A stretch of DNA of 64,000 bases from Eutypa lata (Eukaryota; Ascomycota; Sordariomycetes; Xylariales; Diatrypaceae), in contig JAKULF010000010.1 of the NCBI GenBank assembly GCA_022661535.1, positions 310,001 to 374,000 of the forward strand. The letters are read 5' to 3'. A model generated the notes under the pieces. It was not told where the DNA came from, did no database searches, and saw only the letters and a program-made list of their open reading frames with translations. Made by a program: the position numbers and the translations under genes. Positions 59,794-64,000 of this stretch are shown here, piece by piece. The first letter of the stretch is position 1, and the number at the start of each line of letters is the position of its first letter.

Positions 59794-60859
59794 TTCCTTT
59801 GTTCAAATCCGTGATGATACTTACTTGCCTGGTTGTGAAGCTTCGTTGCTTTATATCTATTGTTTGTCCTAAGTTTACAATGTAGGTTTAGTGCGGCTTA
59901 GAATAAATGAAAGAGTTAACCCCTTTCTATTTATAATCGTAATATTTTCTGCTGTACCTTAACAACGACCTCGTTGCAGGACCGAGATTGAACATAGAAA
60001 TTGTTTTCGTTTATAGCAAAGACGGTGTTTCTAGAACAGTTCTAAAGTGAATTTCCTAAGGGAAAGCGCTAGGGTACGTCTAACAAACGAAGAAGTATTG
60101 CCAGAACATAATTTATGTTCAGATAAGATAGGCTGTGTTGGCAAGTGGCATTTACGCCATACCAGCATGCAGTGTGACGTTCTCCAGACGCGAAGGAATA
60201 TATGGTGTCAAGTAGGTACATTGTGTTCACATTGAACCCAAGTCAAAACCGAAAATTATGCATAGCTTACATCATCTCACTCTTCAAGTTGAGAGCTAGG
60301 GCTAAATGCTATTCCCAGTTGAATTCTTCTTCATCGGAAAAATGTTCCGAACTTCGTAAAGTATAGCTAATGTAGTTCCACTCGGTTGGGATATATACGA
60401 CACATACGGTGCCCCTTGTTATACTGCCAGGGGAAGTATGCTCTATTGGGTCAACATATGCTTAGTGCTGACAATTCCAAGCAAGAATAATAATATCATA
60501 GCAGCTAGCTTGGAGACACATTATGCTTACGAGCTCTAATCATACAGGAACCTCTTACTTAGTACTTCCACCCAATATAAAATCTACACATATAAGGGGG
60601 AAACGGCCGGGGCCCATCGGATGATAGGATGAAGGACCAAAAGTTCAATTGGTAACGATAAATACATACTAACAGGGCAAATCGGCGTTTGCTGATCCGT
60701 CGTATCCGAGAGCATCTAAGCAGGAATTACAACGATATCTAGGAAAATACGCTGCAAGTGATCGGAGACGAGGAACACATATCACCAACGGATGTAACAA
60801 TACGTATCTAATAAGCTCTCAATGTAGAGTATGATTTCCCAAGTAAATTCAATATGACA
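59794..60859. other. Intergenic region, no gene seen
   Basis: AT-rich with no supported feature. Confidence 0.4.
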
Positions 60860-63099
60860 TTACATATAAGGAGTGGAGGTATCAACACCCCAGAGGAAAC
60901 TATCACTAAATCTCCAATCAAGATCACCCATCACCAAATCAAAAGGGTCCTGTTGATGGTCTAAGGAAGATAACTGCGGACCTTCGTTTGCTTGGTTCGC
61001 AGGCACTTCAGAATAGGTGTTGTTGAAACCAGAGTTATCCCTTGGTCCCGCTGCATCCGCTTCCGATCTTGTAACCAAGTGATTGCCTATTGAAGTCCCT
61101 GCCGGTGGCCCGGGTTCCATGGCATTTGATCGCAAATACACAAACGTGTCACTAGCATGGCCGGGCAAAAACCTTTGCAGTAGCTCCTTCAAGCCCGTGA
61201 CAACCTGCCGAATCACATGGCGTTGACTCACGTTGTCCGCCACGGCGCTGAGCAACTGGACGAGGTTCTCCACGTTCTCCAGCGCATGCATCGTATGGAA
61301 GTTGAACCCATGCTTCGCGAGGTCCCTCGGCAAGTGGAGCTTGTGCTCGTTTCTCGCTTCCGGCTGTCCAAAAACCACGGCCATCTTGAGGAGGAACGAC
61401 GCGCATACCGCTATCATGGCGTGCACAAATATGGGCATACCAATAAGCTCCTTTCGCAGATCACCGTCCTCGACGATAAGCCTTACGGTGTTGGTCGCAG
61501 CAGCGATCGCCGCATTGGCCGCTTCTTGCCTGTCCCACGCCATGTGTGGACCCGAGACAGCCGGCCAGGATCCCCGGGCGGAGATCCCTCGCAACGACGG
61601 GGAGTTGAGTTGGAATCTTGCGAGATGATAATAAAGGATAGTGACTCCCTTAGATGACATCAAGTCCAGATTCGTCAACTCGGGGTGTTTGGGCTGGTAT
61701 TCGAGCCGCCACTGATCAATTAGTATGTTGAACGATTGGAGCATCTCGAAGTCTTGCCCGCTTAGTTCGAGATCGGGATCACAGCCGTACTTGAAATAGC
61801 CATCGGCCAGAATCCGGAATAACTTGACCTGAGCGACGAGCTTCCCATCCCCTTGCGAAGACAAGCTACTCTTCAGCAGCTTGTCAGCGTTTCGAATGGC
61901 TGCATCCTCGTGCATCAAGGGGGGTCGCCCGTATGCGAGAGCAAACTGGTGGTCGCAGACGTAGAGGACATACCACAGCCGGACGCGCTCGTGCGAATCG
62001 ATTGAACCGCCCCTGGCGAACTGCAATGACAACTTGTGAAGATTCATTTCCGTAGCCACTCGTACCGCGCGGCTGCAGAGAGCCCAGCTCAGACTGGTCA
62101 GGTAGAACGCCCCGATGCATAATCCCCGGATATCGTCTAGGTTCTGACTACGGAGTAGACAAGAGCCTCTCATAAGCGACACGAAAGCGTTGTACGTAGC
62201 ATGTAGAGGCTGCTCCCTATTGGGGATGTGCAAAGCGGCTACCGTCAGCACGGTGGCTACTAGCAGCGAAGACGACTGCCTGGCTTCGCGCAAGGATTTG
62301 TGTGGGCATAGTATTCCGTCACAGAGGAGAGGGTTGATATGGTCACGGTAGTGGTCGAATAGGAACTCTGCTTCGGTGACCGACACCACCCCCTGACTGA
62401 TGAAGTCAGGTCCGTTGGCGTCGGCCGGGTCGACTCGGATCAGTTTCGAACTTCCCGGATCCGTCAGATTGTACAGGTTGTTCATTGGAAGGGGGACTAA
62501 GTCAGAGTCGTCCTGCCGTAGATCGATAGACGGCCCCTCCGATACAAAATTACCTCGCGTGGGACTAGTCGAACGACCTTGCTTCGGAGAACACGATATC
62601 GTCCGAACTTCGGAAACCGACCGTAGCATCTCGGACCGCGTGCCATCGTAGCTCGTCAATGTCGGCAGCTTGTTGTGGTGCAGCAGATGTTCAACGGCAT
62701 CTTTGAGCTGCTCAATAGTTGAAGTAGCCTGGGCTTTCCACCTGTTTCCTAGTTAGAACCATATCGAGGATCCAAGGAGATTCAATAGGTAGGTACGCGG
62801 CGTCATCATCTATGAACTTCTGCGCGAAGTTATGCGGGACGCAGTTGATGCCGCTCCGCAAGCATTTTTTGCACGCTGTCTGTCCCGGCTCGATGAAACA
62901 TTTGATCTTATGTTTCTTACACTCGGCGCCTACGAAGTAAGTACCCGATTAGTTGGGACTATAAACGGGACGTAAAGGCATGCTTACAAGCTCGCGTCAG
63001 GTGCGGCCTCACGACACCGTCGGGATTCCTCTGGTCATTGGACGAGGGGAGGCCGTAGTCTACCCTGGCACGCTTGTTGCTGTTCATCTTATCAATCAT
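60860..63099 (-). CDS. Zn2Cys6 transcription factor near the PdxA-like gene
   Basis: Three exons. Exon 1 starts at the ATG at 63099 (MIDKMNSNKRARVDYGLPSS). Exon 2 carries the zinc cluster (CAECKKHKIKCFIEPGQTAC, then KKC and LRSGINC) with spacing C-X2-C-X6-C-X8-C-X2-C-X6-C; its first Cys codon is split by the intron. Exon 3 begins before WKAQATSTIEQLKDAVEHLL, a short coiled-coil linker typical of dimerising zinc-cluster proteins, and contains the fungal regulator domain (VRLWYVLYVCDHQFALAYGRPPLMHED). The whole protein is about 690 aa. Targets are unknown. It is transcribed in the same direction as the PdxA-like gene and lies downstream of it, so it may regulate that catabolic locus beyond the window; the long-range link is a guess. 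Confidence 0.85.
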
Positions 63100-63611
63100 A
63101 ACAGTGGGTAGCCGGTGAAGAGTTGGTTTTAAATCGTGTCAAATCGGCTTCAGATGCGAGCGGAGACATAATCAGTCTCTTTAACTATCTAGTGTTATGG
63201 GGTCTCTATATCCTGAAATGAGATGGGGAAGGGGGGTCTATAAGAATGGCTAAAGCGGCTATTAGATAGTTAGCTCGGACTTCAGACCCACATATGTTGG
63301 GGTTTCGTCGTCCCAGGAGCTCGGGAACTTTTTATCACGAAGACACAGGGGTGGGTAATAAGTTGCCAGGACTTGTGACCTGTTACTTGGAATGCTGAAC
63401 TCCTCAAAAATACAATTAAAACACCACGTGCTCCAGCCAGTGCAATTCTTAGAACTTGGTTCCAGTGGACTCATTATTATCTATCAACTATCAATATAGA
63501 CCACGAGGGTTGCTACGCAGATCGGATTTTAGCCGTATCTTAATGCAATTCTACGTCTAACTATACTATATAGCTATCCATGAGGCCTCTAGTATACTTC
63601 CATAAAATCAT
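63100..63611. other. Intergenic region, no gene seen
   Basis: Promoter of the Zn2Cys6 gene and 3' flank of the PdxA-like gene. No further feature. Confidence 0.4.
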
Positions 63612-64000
63612 TTAACAGCACGAGGCGACTTCAACAATAGTCGTCTTAGGCAAAGCCTCCGCTTTCATGGGTACCGCGTCCGTAACCTGCCCATGGCTCT
63701 CTCTGGATATCCTCCTTTCTGCCATAGTGACTGCTATGTCAAAGGCGTTCTGAGTACTAGTAACCGCGGCAATGTTCTTTCCAACGATGTCAAAAGCTGT
63801 ACCATGGGCCGGGGTGGCTACGGGGATGGGAAGACCCCCCTGAACTGTAACACCGCCGTCAAATGAGAGGAGCTTCATCGCAATCTGTCCCTGGTCGTGG
63901 TACATGGTGACTATACCGTCGAAGTGCTCTCGCTTCAGGAATATCGTGTCACACGGGAATGGGCCTTGGACGTTGATACCCTCCTCCCTGGCAGCCTCGA
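63612..64000 (-). CDS. PdxA-like 4-phospho-hydroxyacid dehydrogenase, 3' part
   Basis: The frame is open from the window edge to the stop at 63612 and holds the last ~129 residues; the start lies beyond 64000. Visible motifs are those of the PdxA family: GPFPCDTIF, then TMYHDQGQIAMK with the metal-site His, GGLPIPVATPAHGTAFDIVGK near the end. Bacterial PdxA makes vitamin B6 precursors, whereas PdxA2-type relatives oxidise phosphorylated sugar acids such as 4-phospho-erythronate. Fungi make B6 by the Pdx1/Pdx2 route, so a catabolic sugar-acid role is more likely here. Acquisition from bacteria is possible but not shown by this fragment. Confidence 0.85.
   Translation of the reverse strand, partial: EAAREEGINVQGPFPCDTIFLKREHFDGIVTMYHDQGQIAMKLLSFDGGVTVQGGLPIPVATPAHGTAFDIVGKNIAAVTSTQNAFDIAVTMAERRISRESHGQVTDAVPMKAEALPKTTIVEVASCC

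Overview
The window is nuclear DNA of a filamentous ascomycete (Pezizomycotina, probably Sordariomycetes). Genes are split by short GT-AG introns of about 50-150 bp, a tRNA-Ile carries an anticodon-loop intron, and three Zn2Cys6 transcription factors, several fungal MFS/ABC transporters, an AA9 lytic polysaccharide monooxygenase and a non-ribosomal peptide synthetase are present. A very AT-rich tract flanked by a decayed direct repeat looks like a product of repeat-induced point mutation (RIP). The exact genus cannot be read from the sequence.

Layout. 0.5-4 kb: a small acidic-tailed hypothetical protein and an F-box/ankyrin protein. 4.8-15 kb: an efflux region with a DHA1-type MFS transporter, a full-size PDR-type ABC transporter and a divergent Zn2Cys6 regulator whose shared promoter carries a tandem CGG array. 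16.3-17.5 kb: RIP-like AT island. 17.7-19 kb: a second Zn2Cys6 factor. 19.8-22.7 kb: an arrestin-like adaptor and a hypothetical CXXC protein. 24.3 kb: tRNA-Ile(AAT). 25.6-27.1 kb: a BAHD-like acyltransferase. 27.9-39.4 kb: a DUF6594-type membrane protein, two small hypotheticals, an AA9 LPMO, a CorA-like membrane protein and a protein kinase. 40.3-42.6 kb: a divergent pair consisting of a UstYa-type (DUF3328) oxidase and a secreted precursor with three near-identical peptide repeats. 47.1-57.5 kb: a one-module NRPS flanked by a DHA2 MFS and an MCT-like MFS transporter. 59-64 kb: a hypothetical protein, a third Zn2Cys6 factor and the 3' part of a PdxA-like dehydrogenase running off the window.

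The most interesting system is the UstYa/precursor pair. The precursor (42157-42566) has a signal peptide and three copies of the 17-residue block WNAAAWSNFIKSYFPEE, separated by KR (Kex2) sites. All nucleotide differences between the copies inside that block are synonymous. Beside it, 770 bp away and divergent, is an intact UstYa-family gene with both HxxHC motifs. This is the architecture of a fungal dikaritin-type RiPP pathway (the ustiloxin/phomopsin/asperipin class), with a core unlike the published ones I know. Only one UstY gene and no tyrosinase or methyltransferase are visible, so the product and the completeness of the pathway are open. The NRPS locus a few kb downstream reads as a separate small metabolite cluster (A-T-E-C plus two transporters).
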